From: SAT2750 sp964476375
GTDB lineage: Bacteria; Planctomycetota; Planctomycetia; Pirellulales; Pirellulaceae
Length of the DNA: 5,682 nucleotides
Direction: 5' to 3'
Assembly (NCBI GenBank): GCA_964476375.1
Contig: CAYYZW010000331.1
Span: 1-5,682, forward strand
Part shown: one piece after another, positions 1 through 5,682 of the stretch
Numbering within the stretch: the first letter of the stretch is position 1
Layout: every line of letters begins with the position of its first letter
Notes under the pieces: generated by a model
Databases searched by the model: none
What the model saw: only the letters and a program-made list of their open reading frames with translations
Told to the model about the DNA's origin: nothing
Program-made: the position numbers and the translations under genes

Positions 1-325
1 CGCCTCCCATTCCGCCGATGCCGCCGCCCATGCCGCCCATGCCGCCACCGAACTGTGCCAGCACGGGGATGCCACCAAATGCCTGCGGCATGGCGAGAGC
101 GACTGGCTTGTCGGTCTTGTTACGGATCAGGATATTCGCCTGCTTGGAATTGCGAGGGATAAAATCGACCTCGATCATGCCTGCCTGCCGGGCCGCAAAG
201 AACTCCACTGGCTGAAGGTCCTTGGTGTCCTTGGTGTTGGGTGTCGCCTCCGCTGCCCCTGCCATCACGGGAAACAGCATTCCAACTGCGACGGCCATGA
301 TCAAAATGTGCCTTGTAACTTTCAT
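1..325 (-). CDS. Secreted Gly/Met-rich hypothetical protein, 5' part (3' end off the window)
   Basis: This is a partial minus-strand gene; 108 codons are visible from the ATG at 325-323 and no stop is reached before the left edge. The start is supported by GGGAG (plus-strand CTCCC, 333-337) seven bases upstream. Residues 1-25 form a classic signal peptide: basic MKVTR, a hydrophobic stretch around residues 7-21, then small residues ending near AGAAE, with cleavage likely around A24/A25. The mature part is a short charged linker (about 26-38), then a compact segment (about 39-91) with VEFF, a VDFIPR motif, ILIRNKTDKPV and a PQAFGGIPVLAQ motif, then a GGGMGGMGGG-type tail from residue 93. I recall similar short secreted proteins in planctomycetes, all of unknown function; that family link is memory, not a search result. 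The NKTDKPV segment resembles a beta-strand edge of a small extracytoplasmic domain, which is inference. No enzyme motif is seen. Confidence 0.8.
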   Translation of the reverse strand, partial: MKVTRHILIMAVAVGMLFPVMAGAAEATPNTKDTKDLQPVEFFAARQAGMIEVDFIPRNSKQANILIRNKTDKPVALAMPQAFGGIPVLAQFGGGMGGMGGGIGGMGG

Positions 326-423
326 CTCGTATCTCCCGTTTTTCTTCTGTTCCGTGTCGTTGCCTTTTGCTGGGACCTCTCCGGGAAACCAGGAACTCAA
401 AGGACTCCCTGTTTTCCATCCCG

Positions 424-460
424 CGTGTCGATTATAGCGGCTGGCTGTCCCCGATGCACG
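424..460 (-). promoter_or_regulatory. Candidate sigma70-type promoter for the secreted-protein gene
   Basis: On the minus strand a perfect TATAAT lies at plus positions 431-436. With normal spacing, transcription would start near 424 and give an untranslated leader of about 100 bases before the ATG at 325. The -35 region at 17-18 bases spacing (plus positions about 454-460) matches TTGACA poorly, so this would be a weak or activator-assisted promoter. The call rests on the -10 box and its position. Confidence 0.45.
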
Positions 461-666
461 AATGCAGCGGCTCCGCCAAAGGCGCGATGCGTATTAGAAT
501 AATCGCCAAAAAACCCTTATCCAAGACACATATTATGGGGAAAACCAGTCCTTCGTTTCATCACCTGGGGCATGGAAATACTTCCCAGGCAGGCTAGACA
601 GTCTGGGGATCTATCGTCGTTGAGATATTTTTTCTCCTGGATGTTCCGTCTCCCGGATTGCCGGTT

Positions 667-675
667 TGTGGATAA
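667..675 (-). promoter_or_regulatory. Perfect match to the DnaA box TTATCCACA (isolated)
   Basis: Plus-strand TGTGGATAA is the exact reverse complement of the 9-mer TTATCCACA. The nearest other similar sequence is TTATCCAAG at 517-525, with two differences. One isolated box without a cluster, an AT-rich unwinding element or dnaA/dnaN nearby is not an origin. It could be a DnaA regulatory or titration site, or chance. Confidence 0.25.
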
Positions 676-792
676 GCAGTGGCTGGTTAACGGTTTAGGG
701 ATGACGACAGGCCTGGACGGGGATCCACCGGGAAACGGGCCTGGGAAACTGCCATGGGGGAGAGACACCTGGCAGGAGCGGATGAAGTAGGT

Positions 793-903
793 TCCTACCA
801 GTTTCAACGGTTGTACCGGCTAGGAGGCCGGTAGGAGGAGCGAGGACTTTCTCCACTGGTTGGAAGTGAAAGAATGCCGGGAGATCTTCCGGCTGCCAAC
901 CGG
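793..903 (+). other. Dense block of inverted repeats; candidate structured RNA or regulatory element
   Basis: Several complementary segments lie within about 110 bases. TACCGGC (814-820) pairs with GCCGGTA (827-833) around a TAGGAG loop. TCCTACC (793-799) can instead pair with GGTAGGA (830-836), so the two folds exclude each other. Then an 8-bp outer stem (856-863 with 896-903, one G-U pair) encloses an 18-base near-palindrome at 876-893 (GCCGGGAGA/TCTTCCGGC, one mismatch). The strand is uncertain because the dyads work on either strand; plus is given because of the Shine-Dalgarno-like TAGGAGG copies. It could be a small RNA, part of a long leader, or protein-binding sites. No known riboswitch, 6S, SRP, tmRNA or RNase P signature was recognised. 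Confidence 0.3.
816..838 (+). repeat. Tandem 11-12 bp direct repeat carrying Shine-Dalgarno-like TAGGAGG
   Basis: CCGGCTAGGAGG (816-827) is followed at once by CCGGTAGGAGG (828-838), identical except for one inserted C. Each copy contains TAGGAGG, a near-ideal match to the 16S rRNA 3' end, yet no ATG or GTG lies 5-12 bases downstream. The repeat overlaps the hairpin at 814-833. Confidence 0.5.
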
Positions 904-1040
904 ATTTGGCCAGACAGGGAATGGCTGCAACAGCAAGCGTGCTGAATTCTCTTGGCCTGGTTCCAGGATCCAGGAGGGAAGGATGGCTCCCGGTGAACAG
1001 ACCCGCTGGGATGGTGCCGGAAAAGAGGGCCTCGTTATGG

Positions 1041-1070
1041 TTGACGGTTTTGTCTTCGATTCAGTAAACT
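1041..1070 (+). promoter_or_regulatory. Weak candidate promoter for the pyrophosphatase gene
   Basis: TTGACG (1041-1046, 5 of 6 to the -35 consensus) is followed after 18 bases by TAAACT (1065-1070, 4 of 6 to the -10 consensus). A separate TATAAA at 1088-1093 lacks a good -35. Either would leave a leader of more than 200 bases before the start at 1322. Confidence 0.3.
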
Positions 1071-1305
1071 ACCGCCCTGTGACCAAATATAAAGCTCTTT
1101 GTGCTGCTGCACCCCGTTGAATGAGGGGACTTCAGTTTTAAGAGAATCGAGGCTGGAACAGCGTGTCCGGCCAGGCAGTACCAGCAGATTGGATGATGTT
1201 TACCTGGCGGCTTGATGGCCTTCCTGATTTACACTGGGAAAGCATTTTCTGGGTTCCAGGTGTCCCCTGTACGGATGAAACCAACGGATCTTCAGGACGT
1301 AATTC

Positions 1306-1310
1306 AAGGA
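1306..1310 (+). promoter_or_regulatory. Ribosome binding site deciding the pyrophosphatase start
   Basis: AAGGA lies 11 bases before the ATG at 1322. The frame stays open upstream to a GTG at 1163, but the 53 extra residues look non-coding and that GTG has no comparable site. The later in-frame ATG at 1343 has only AAGG at 12 bases; those at 1349 and 1361 have nothing convincing. Confidence 0.5.
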
Positions 1311-1321
1311 AAAGAACGACG

Positions 1322-3919
1322 ATGACAAGGTTCCTGTTAAACATGAATATGAAAAGACAAATGAAATCATTCCTGACTATGGTGGCAACCGTCTTGACGG
1401 TTGGATTGCTCGCGCCGGCCCGGCTCTTTGCCACTGAGGTAGGAAGCTCGAACGCCGACACGTTTTCGCTGGAAATTACAGTCTGGGGTATTGCCCTGTT
1501 TGGGTCCCTGGTGGCACTGTTTTTCGCGCGCAAGTTCTACACATGGATGATGAAGCAGGATCAAGGAAATGAGGACATGATCCGGATTGCGGGTCATGTA
1601 CGCGACGGATCGTCTGCCTATCTCCGGCAGCAATACAAGGTGGTCTTCTATTTCTTCCTGGTCATCTTTGCCCTGCTGTTTGTTGCTGCTTTCGTGATGA
1701 AGGTGCAGAGTAAGTTTGTTCCTTTTGCTTTCATCACCGGCGGGTTTTTCTCCGGGCTGGCGGGCTTCTTTGGTATGAAAACCGCCACCTGGGCAAGTAG
1801 CCGAACGGCGGCCGGGGCCCAGCGGAGCCTCAATGACGGCCTGCAGGTGGCCTTCAAGTCGGGTGCCGTGATGGGACTGACCGTGGTCGGACTTGGCCTG
1901 CTGGACATTACCATCTGGTATGCCGTCCTTCGCTGGGGCTTTACGGGCATCAGCCTTGAAGAAATCACGGTAACCATGCTCTGCTTCGGCATGGGAGCCA
2001 GTAGCCAGGCACTGTTTGCCCGGGTCGGGGGTGGGATCTTTACCAAGGCCGCCGACGTCGGCGCGGACCTGGTTGGCAAGGTGGAACATGGGATTCCCGA
2101 GGATGATCCTCGCAATCCGGCCACGATCGCGGACAACGTCGGCGACAACGTCGGTGATGTGGCGGGCATGGGTGCGGATCTTTACGAGTCTTATTGCGGT
2201 TCCATCCTGGCGACGGCAGCACTCGGCGTGGCTGCTTTTACCGACCATGCCGACAAGGTGGCGGCACTGTTCCTGCCGATGCTGATTGCCGGTGTGGGAA
2301 TATTCCTCTCCATTGCCGGGATATACCTGGTCAAGAGCAAAGAAGATGCAACCCAGAAAGCGTTGTTAAAGGCACTTGCCAAGGGGATTAACATCTCTAC
2401 TCTGCTGGTCGTTGTGGCGGCCCTGGTCTGCACTTATTACTTGCTACCGGACCACTTGGGGATCGCCTTCAGCGTGTCGGTGGGTCTGCTGGCTGGCTGG
2501 TTGATTGGTAAATGGACCGAGTATGCGACCAGTGATGAATACCAGCCGACCAAGGACCTGGCGGCGCAGGCAGTGACCGGCCCGGCGACGGTGATCATTG
2601 GCGGGGTCGCCTCCGGCATGAAGAGTGTCTGGGTTCCGGTGCTGGTGGTCTGTGTCAGTATTATCTGTGCTTTTGGTGGAGCGACGAACTTCACTTTTGG
2701 CGACGTGTCGGTATTTACACTGGGGCTTTACGGGGTCGGGATTGCGGCTGTTGGCATGCTCTCCACGCTGGGGATCACGCTGGCAACCGATGCCTATGGA
2801 CCGATCGCGGACAACGCCGGTGGCAATGCCCAGATGGCGGGCCTGGAACCGATCGTTCGTGAACGGACCGATGCCCTCGACAGCCTGGGGAATACCACCG
2901 CGGCGACCGGCAAGGGATTTGCCATTGGCTCGGCCGCGCTGACCGCGCTGGCCCTGCTGGCAGCCTACGTGGAAGAAGTTCGTATTGGTTTTGACCGCTG
3001 GGCAGAGGATGAAACCGTGGTCGCCGCGACCGCCGATCCGGGTTATTACAAGCTGAATGACCAACTGGTGATCCTCAAGACGCAGGGATCGGAAAAGCAT
3101 TCTGCATGGCTCCTGTTCCCTGATGAAATCCGTGATTCGTCCTGGATGGCAGTGCCAGCGAGTACGACCACACGCTTTGCCGAGGCGAATGGGACTGGTA
3201 TGTCGCCGGGACTGGAGGTCAATGATGAACCAGCCCGCAAGATGATTTTATTTAATGGGGACTCGGACTCGGAATCCGAGATTTCGCTGGTCAAATCAAC
3301 GGCGGCCACGCTGCCTGACTATGCGCGCTATTACGATGCCTCACTGATGAATCCCAAGATCCTGGTGGGAATATTTATAGGCTGCATGGCGACCTTCGTC
3401 TTCTGCGCGATGACGATGGAGGCGGTGGGTCGTGCAGCACAGGGGATGGTCAACGAGGTTCGTCGCCAGTTCAAGGAAAACCCCGGGATCATGGACGGCA
3501 GTGTTACACCTGACTATGCCGCGCCGGTCACGATCAGTACCAAGGCGGCCCAGAAAGAAATGATCCTTCCATCCATGCTTGGACTGGGAGTTCCGATCTT
3601 TACCGGCCTGCTGCTTGGAGTTGGTGGTGTTCTCGGTTTGCTGGTCGGGGCCATGACCTGTGGCTTCTGCGTGGCGGTCTTCATGGCCAACTCGGGTGGT
3701 TCCTGGGATAACGCCAAAAAGTATATCGAGGCCGATAACTTTGGTGGCAAGGGGTCGGATGCCCACAAGGCGGGTGTGGTCGGGGATACGGTTGGAGATC
3801 CCTTCAAGGATACCAGTGGCCCGAGCCTGAATATCTTGATCAAGCTGATGAGCATGGTCAGTGTGGTCATGGCCGGCCTGGTCGTGCGATACAGCTTGAT
3901 GGCGATGGGGATCTTCTAG
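1322..3919 (+). CDS. hppA: Membrane-bound ion-translocating pyrophosphatase (K+-dependent type)
   Basis: The 865-residue enzyme hydrolyses pyrophosphate and pumps H+ and/or Na+ out of the cytoplasm. Residues 1-37 look like a signal peptide ending near RLFA; this fits the family topology, in which the mature N-terminus lies outside. Sixteen hydrophobic segments can be counted. Catalytic motifs are complete: DVGADLVGKVE (245-255), DNVGDNVGD (271-279), TDAYGPIADNAGG (489-501), NSGGSWDNAKK (790-800) and DTVGDPFKDTSGPS (822-835). In NTTAATGKG (524-532), A527 and G530 occupy the positions that are Lys and Thr in K+-independent enzymes, so K+ dependence is predicted. E289 in LYESY is the helix-6 glutamate found in Na+-pumping and some K+-dependent H+-pumping members, so the ion cannot be settled. 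Residues about 554-674, between helices 12 and 13, form an extra loop that accounts for most of the excess over the ~700-residue norm. The gene appears monocistronic. The family assignment is very secure. Confidence 0.97.
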   Translation: MTRFLLNMNMKRQMKSFLTMVATVLTVGLLAPARLFATEVGSSNADTFSLEITVWGIALFGSLVALFFARKFYTWMMKQDQGNEDMIRIAGHVRDGSSAYLRQQYKVVFYFFLVIFALLFVAAFVMKVQSKFVPFAFITGGFFSGLAGFFGMKTATWASSRTAAGAQRSLNDGLQVAFKSGAVMGLTVVGLGLLDITIWYAVLRWGFTGISLEEITVTMLCFGMGASSQALFARVGGGIFTKAADVGADLVGKVEHGIPEDDPRNPATIADNVGDNVGDVAGMGADLYESYCGSILATAALGVAAFTDHADKVAALFLPMLIAGVGIFLSIAGIYLVKSKEDATQKALLKALAKGINISTLLVVVAALVCTYYLLPDHLGIAFSVSVGLLAGWLIGKWTEYATSDEYQPTKDLAAQAVTGPATVIIGGVASGMKSVWVPVLVVCVSIICAFGGATNFTFGDVSVFTLGLYGVGIAAVGMLSTLGITLATDAYGPIADNAGGNAQMAGLEPIVRERTDALDSLGNTTAATGKGFAIGSAALTALALLAAYVEEVRIGFDRWAEDETVVAATADPGYYKLNDQLVILKTQGSEKHSAWLLFPDEIRDSSWMAVPASTTTRFAEANGTGMSPGLEVNDEPARKMILFNGDSDSESEISLVKSTAATLPDYARYYDASLMNPKILVGIFIGCMATFVFCAMTMEAVGRAAQGMVNEVRRQFKENPGIMDGSVTPDYAAPVTISTKAAQKEMILPSMLGLGVPIFTGLLLGVGGVLGLLVGAMTCGFCVAVFMANSGGSWDNAKKYIEADNFGGKGSDAHKAGVVGDTVGDPFKDTSGPSLNILIKLMSMVSVVMAGLVVRYSLMAMGIF

Positions 3920-4018
3920 GCTAGGCCACAAGGCGAATTGGTCCTTCCTGACACGCCTGCAATCCCCTGCACTTTTTCAGGGAATGAGGGGGCCCCTTGT
4001 CCCTATCCTGGTGAACCC
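3920..4018. other. Intergenic gap after the pyrophosphatase gene, with small hairpins
   Basis: AGGCG/CGCCT (3931-3935/3954-3958) and CCCTG/CAGGG (3965-3969/3978-3982, T-rich loop) can form short stems, and a GGGGCCCC-type dyad follows near 3989-3996. None is followed by a T-run, so this is not a standard intrinsic terminator, although a Rho-type or structured 3' end is possible. Confidence 0.25.
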
Positions 4019-4047
4019 CTGACATCTCCCGCCCCTCCAAGTAGAAT
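4019..4047 (+). promoter_or_regulatory. Sigma70-type promoter for rsfS-argS
   Basis: CTGACA (4019-4024, 5 of 6 to TTGACA) and TAGAAT (4042-4047, 5 of 6 to TATAAT) are separated by exactly 17 bases. Transcription would begin near 4054, leaving a leader of about 40 bases before the GTG at 4095. This is the best promoter match in the window and argues that rsfS-argS is expressed independently of the pyrophosphatase gene. Confidence 0.6.
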
Positions 4048-4094
4048 GCAGGCGGATTCGTAGGAACCAGGCTCCGCTCGAGGAAAGAGGAAAC

Positions 4095-4508
4095 GTGTCT
4101 AGCAATGCTCCTGAGTCGCTTTCAGAGCGTGACCGTCGGGCCCGGCGCAGCCGTGAGCTGGCGCTGGCCGCCGCGCAAACCGCCTCGGAAAACGGGGGCC
4201 GGGATATTGCGGTGCTGGACATGCGCAAGCAGTCAACGCTGTTTGATTATTTCGTGATTGCCTCGGGGACAAGTCGCCGGCAGTTGCATGCCATGAGCGA
4301 GGAGATTGATCATAAGCTCGAGGATGATCTCAAGGACAAGAGAATGGGGATCGAGGGGTATGATATCAGTCGCTGGGTCCTGCTCGATTATGGTTCGGTG
4401 GTGATTCACTTGTTTGATGATCAGACCCGGGAATACTATGCCCTGGAAGCTCTTTGGGCCGACGCCCAGCCTGTCGATATTTCCGACCTGATCGACCGGC
4501 CCCGCTAG
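4095..4508 (+). CDS. rsfS: Ribosomal silencing factor RsfS (Iojap/YbeB family)
   Basis: The 137-residue protein belongs to the RsfS/DUF143 family. Members bind ribosomal protein uL14 on the free 50S subunit and block joining with 30S, lowering translation when nutrients are short. Family features visible are DIAVLDM (37-43), FDYFVIASGTS (50-60), the HAMSEEI helix (65-71), SRWVLLDYGSVVIHLF (92-107) and YYALEALWADA (114-124). Length is slightly above the usual ~105-120 because of a basic N-terminal helix rich in Arg (residues 11-22). The start is GTG; AGAGG (4086-4090) sits four bases upstream and GAGGA (4080-4084) about ten, so initiation there is well supported and no upstream ATG shares the frame. 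It precedes argS by 36 bases and probably shares its transcript. rsfS often neighbours nadD in bacteria; that gene is not seen here. Confidence 0.95.
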   Translation: MSSNAPESLSERDRRARRSRELALAAAQTASENGGRDIAVLDMRKQSTLFDYFVIASGTSRRQLHAMSEEIDHKLEDDLKDKRMGIEGYDISRWVLLDYGSVVIHLFDDQTREYYALEALWADAQPVDISDLIDRPR

Positions 4509-4544
4509 CCCGCCTGCCTGGATGGCACGAAAGATCTTTTCCCG

Positions 4545-5600
4545 ATGAACATTCTCGCAGAACTTCGACAACGGTTTCTCGAGGCACTCGACCCGCTGGT
4601 GGATGACCCCGACCGCCTGCTGCAGATGATCCTGCCGGCCCAGGATCCCCGCTTTGGAGACTACCAGGCCAACTGTGCCATGCCCCTTGGGAAAGAACGA
4701 GGGTCTTCTCCACGAGAGGTTGCCGGCGAGATTATCGAGGGCCTCCAGGTGGAAGATCTCTGTGAGCCGGTGGAGATCGCCGGCCCGGGGTTTATCAACC
4801 TGCGGCTGCGTGATGACTGGCTTACCGACCAGGTGAACCAGCTCGTTCACGACCCGCGGCTGGGCGTGGTGGGGACGGAACGGCCGACGACGGTCGTGAT
4901 CGACTACTCCTCTCCGAATGTCGCCAAGCCGATGCACGTGGGACATATCCGCTCCACCGTGATTGGGGACACCCTGGCCCGGACGCTTCGATTTCTCGGC
5001 CACCAGGTGATCGCTGACAACCACCTGGGAGACTGGGGGACGCAGTTTGGCATGATCATTTACGGGTACAAGCACTTTGTCGATGCCGACCAGTATGAAG
5101 AGGATGCAGTCAGCGAGCTTTCCCGTCTCTACAGGCTGGTCAACGACCTGATCGAATACCACCAGGCGGTCGCCGACCTGCCTGGCCATGAAGAGGAGAT
5201 CAGGGAGAAGGTACAGCAGCTCCTCCAGCATCAGCAGCGGGCTGCGGAGGCAGCAGAGGATGAAAAAAAGAAACAGGCCAGCCAGCTTCGCCGCCTGCAA
5301 GCCCAGCTTGATGACGCCCGTGGGAGATTGGCGCAGCAGCAGAAGACCATTGCTGCTGTCTCTGCGGACCAGGCCCTGGCTGCCACGGCAGCCGACCACG
5401 AGGGAATTCGAGAAGCGGTCCTCCAGGAGACAGCTCGTCTGCACGAGGGGGACGAAGAGAATCAACAACTCTGGGAACAGTTCCTGCCGTCCTGTCGGGC
5501 TGAAATCGAAAAGATCTACAAGCGGCTGGATATCCAGTTTGACGTGGAGTATGGAGAGAGCTTCTATCATTCACAACTTGGCCAGGTGGTCGAGGACTAG
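4545..5600 (+). CDS. argS: Arginyl-tRNA synthetase, catalytic half; frame ends early (possible pseudogene or sequence error)
   Basis: This class I synthetase charges tRNA-Arg with arginine using ATP. The 351 visible residues cover an N-terminal Add-1 type domain (about 1-110, with FGDYQANCAM and GPGFINLRL) and the start of the Rossmann catalytic domain: SSPNVAKPMHVGH (122-134) with the HIGH-type motif HVGH at 131-134, and NHLGDWGTQFG (159-169). Residues about 205-303 form a long, highly charged Gln/Glu/Lys/Ala-rich coiled-coil-like insertion, much longer than the short linker of typical ArgS; I recall similar insertions in planctomycete ArgS but cannot confirm. The conserved RLDIQFDVEYGESFYH segment follows, then VVED and a TAG stop. 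A complete ArgS has about 550-650 residues, so the rest of the catalytic domain, including the KMSKS-equivalent, and the DALR anticodon-binding domain are missing. No clear Shine-Dalgarno precedes the ATG; coupling to rsfS is possible. Confidence 0.88.
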   Translation: MNILAELRQRFLEALDPLVDDPDRLLQMILPAQDPRFGDYQANCAMPLGKERGSSPREVAGEIIEGLQVEDLCEPVEIAGPGFINLRLRDDWLTDQVNQLVHDPRLGVVGTERPTTVVIDYSSPNVAKPMHVGHIRSTVIGDTLARTLRFLGHQVIADNHLGDWGTQFGMIIYGYKHFVDADQYEEDAVSELSRLYRLVNDLIEYHQAVADLPGHEEEIREKVQQLLQHQQRAAEAAEDEKKKQASQLRRLQAQLDDARGRLAQQQKTIAAVSADQALAATAADHEGIREAVLQETARLHEGDEENQQLWEQFLPSCRAEIEKIYKRLDIQFDVEYGESFYHSQLGQVVED

Positions 5601-5682
5601 CTTGCAAATGGCATGGCCAAGTTGGACAGGAACCCGTAAGCATGGTTAGTTATAAGTTCCGCACACCGGAGGAAAATACGAA
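5601..5682 (+). other. Disrupted continuation of argS, or unrelated sequence at the window edge
   Basis: Directly after the TAG, the argS frame reads LANGMAKLDRNP and then a second stop (TAA, 5637-5639). The pattern VVED-x-LANGMAK resembles the VVEDLL-x-KG-x-A stretch that continues normal ArgS proteins, so homology seems to persist for a few codons and then fade. Another frame is open to the edge and contains an ATG at 5642, with ACAGGA (5626-5631) ten bases before it. GGAGG at 5668-5672 would suit a start codon just beyond the edge. None of these alternatives can be decided here. Confidence 0.35.

Larger units (their letters stand above)
326..1321. other. Long intergenic region, about 1 kb, between divergent genes
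   Basis: No convincing protein gene lies here on either strand; the open frames are short, start at non-ATG codons or lack a well-placed ribosome binding site, and their translations resemble no family I know. It contains the minus-strand promoter candidate (TATAAT at 431-436), a CCTGGG/CCCAGG inverted repeat (564-569/584-589), a perfect DnaA-box sequence (667-675), a CTGCCA/TGGCAG inverted repeat (749-754/770-775), the structured block at 793-903, a CCTGG-TT-CCAGG dyad (955-966), a weak plus-strand promoter (1041-1070) and the pyrophosphatase leader. The length and number of dyads fit an unannotated RNA or regulatory region, but no known RNA family was recognised. Confidence 0.6.

Noticed and set aside
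484..516. GCGAT/ATCGC hairpin next to a run of A (T on the minus strand) as a terminator
   Set aside because: On the minus strand the T-run comes before the stem instead of after it, and no minus-strand gene ends there.
572..790. Open frame of 72 codons on the plus strand starting at ATG
   Set aside because: There is no good ribosome binding site, the translation is Trp/Gly/Pro-rich without motifs, and it runs across inverted repeats.
517..807. Open frame of 96 codons on the minus strand
   Set aside because: Its start is TTG with no convincing ribosome binding site, and the composition looks like translated non-coding sequence.
860..1120. Open frame of 86 codons on the plus strand
   Set aside because: It starts at TTG, sits about 20 bases after the strong TAGGAGG motifs, matches no family I know, and overlaps several inverted repeats.
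1112..1140. Intrinsic terminator from CCCC/GGGG followed by a short T-run
   Set aside because: The stem is only four pairs with a nine-base loop, and the four Ts come eight bases later with no gene to terminate.
1163..1321. 53-residue N-terminal extension of the pyrophosphatase from GTG
   Set aside because: The extension is unlike any M-PPase N-terminus, would place non-hydrophobic residues before a signal peptide, and lacks a ribosome binding site; the ATG at 1322 is better.
326..1321. Known structural RNA (tRNA, tmRNA, SRP RNA, RNase P RNA)
   Set aside because: No TTCGA-type T-loop, SRP tetraloop block or RNase P core motif could be found by eye on either strand.
5598..5600. TAG read as a sense codon (recoding) in argS
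   Set aside because: The pyrophosphatase gene and rsfS both end at TAG at their expected C-termini, so TAG works as a stop here, and a TAA follows in the same frame.

Overview
The window looks like a piece of a planctomycete (or close PVC-group) chromosome. Three things suggest this. The partial gene at the left edge encodes a short secreted protein with a Gly/Met-rich tail, a type I associate with planctomycetes. The membrane pyrophosphatase has a long extra loop. The arginyl-tRNA synthetase has a coiled-coil insertion. The assignment rests on recalled family resemblance, not on a search. No mobile element, CRISPR array, rRNA or tRNA gene is visible.

Layout. On the minus strand, 325 to 1 is the 5' part of a secreted-protein gene that runs off the left edge, with a candidate promoter (perfect TATAAT at 431-436). 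Positions 326-1321 form an unusually long gap of about 1 kb without a convincing gene; it holds a cluster of inverted repeats at 793-903, a tandem Shine-Dalgarno-like repeat, one perfect DnaA-box sequence and a weak promoter candidate. On the plus strand, 1322-3919 encodes a 16-helix ion-pumping membrane pyrophosphatase with all catalytic motifs, the signature of the K+-dependent subclass, a likely N-terminal signal peptide and an extra ~110-residue loop. A good sigma70-type promoter (4019-4047) then leads into rsfS (4095-4508, ribosomal silencing factor) and, 36 bases later, argS (4545-5600). The argS frame stops after the catalytic HIGH-motif half, and the last ~80 bases do not continue it cleanly.

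How the genes relate. The pyrophosphatase conserves energy from pyrophosphate, which aminoacyl-tRNA synthetases such as ArgS release, but nothing shows that it is co-transcribed with rsfS-argS: a separate promoter lies between them. rsfS and argS form a plausible two-gene translation operon. I see no clear previously undescribed system. The points most worth checking are the broken argS end, the pyrophosphatase loop insertion and the structured intergenic stretch.
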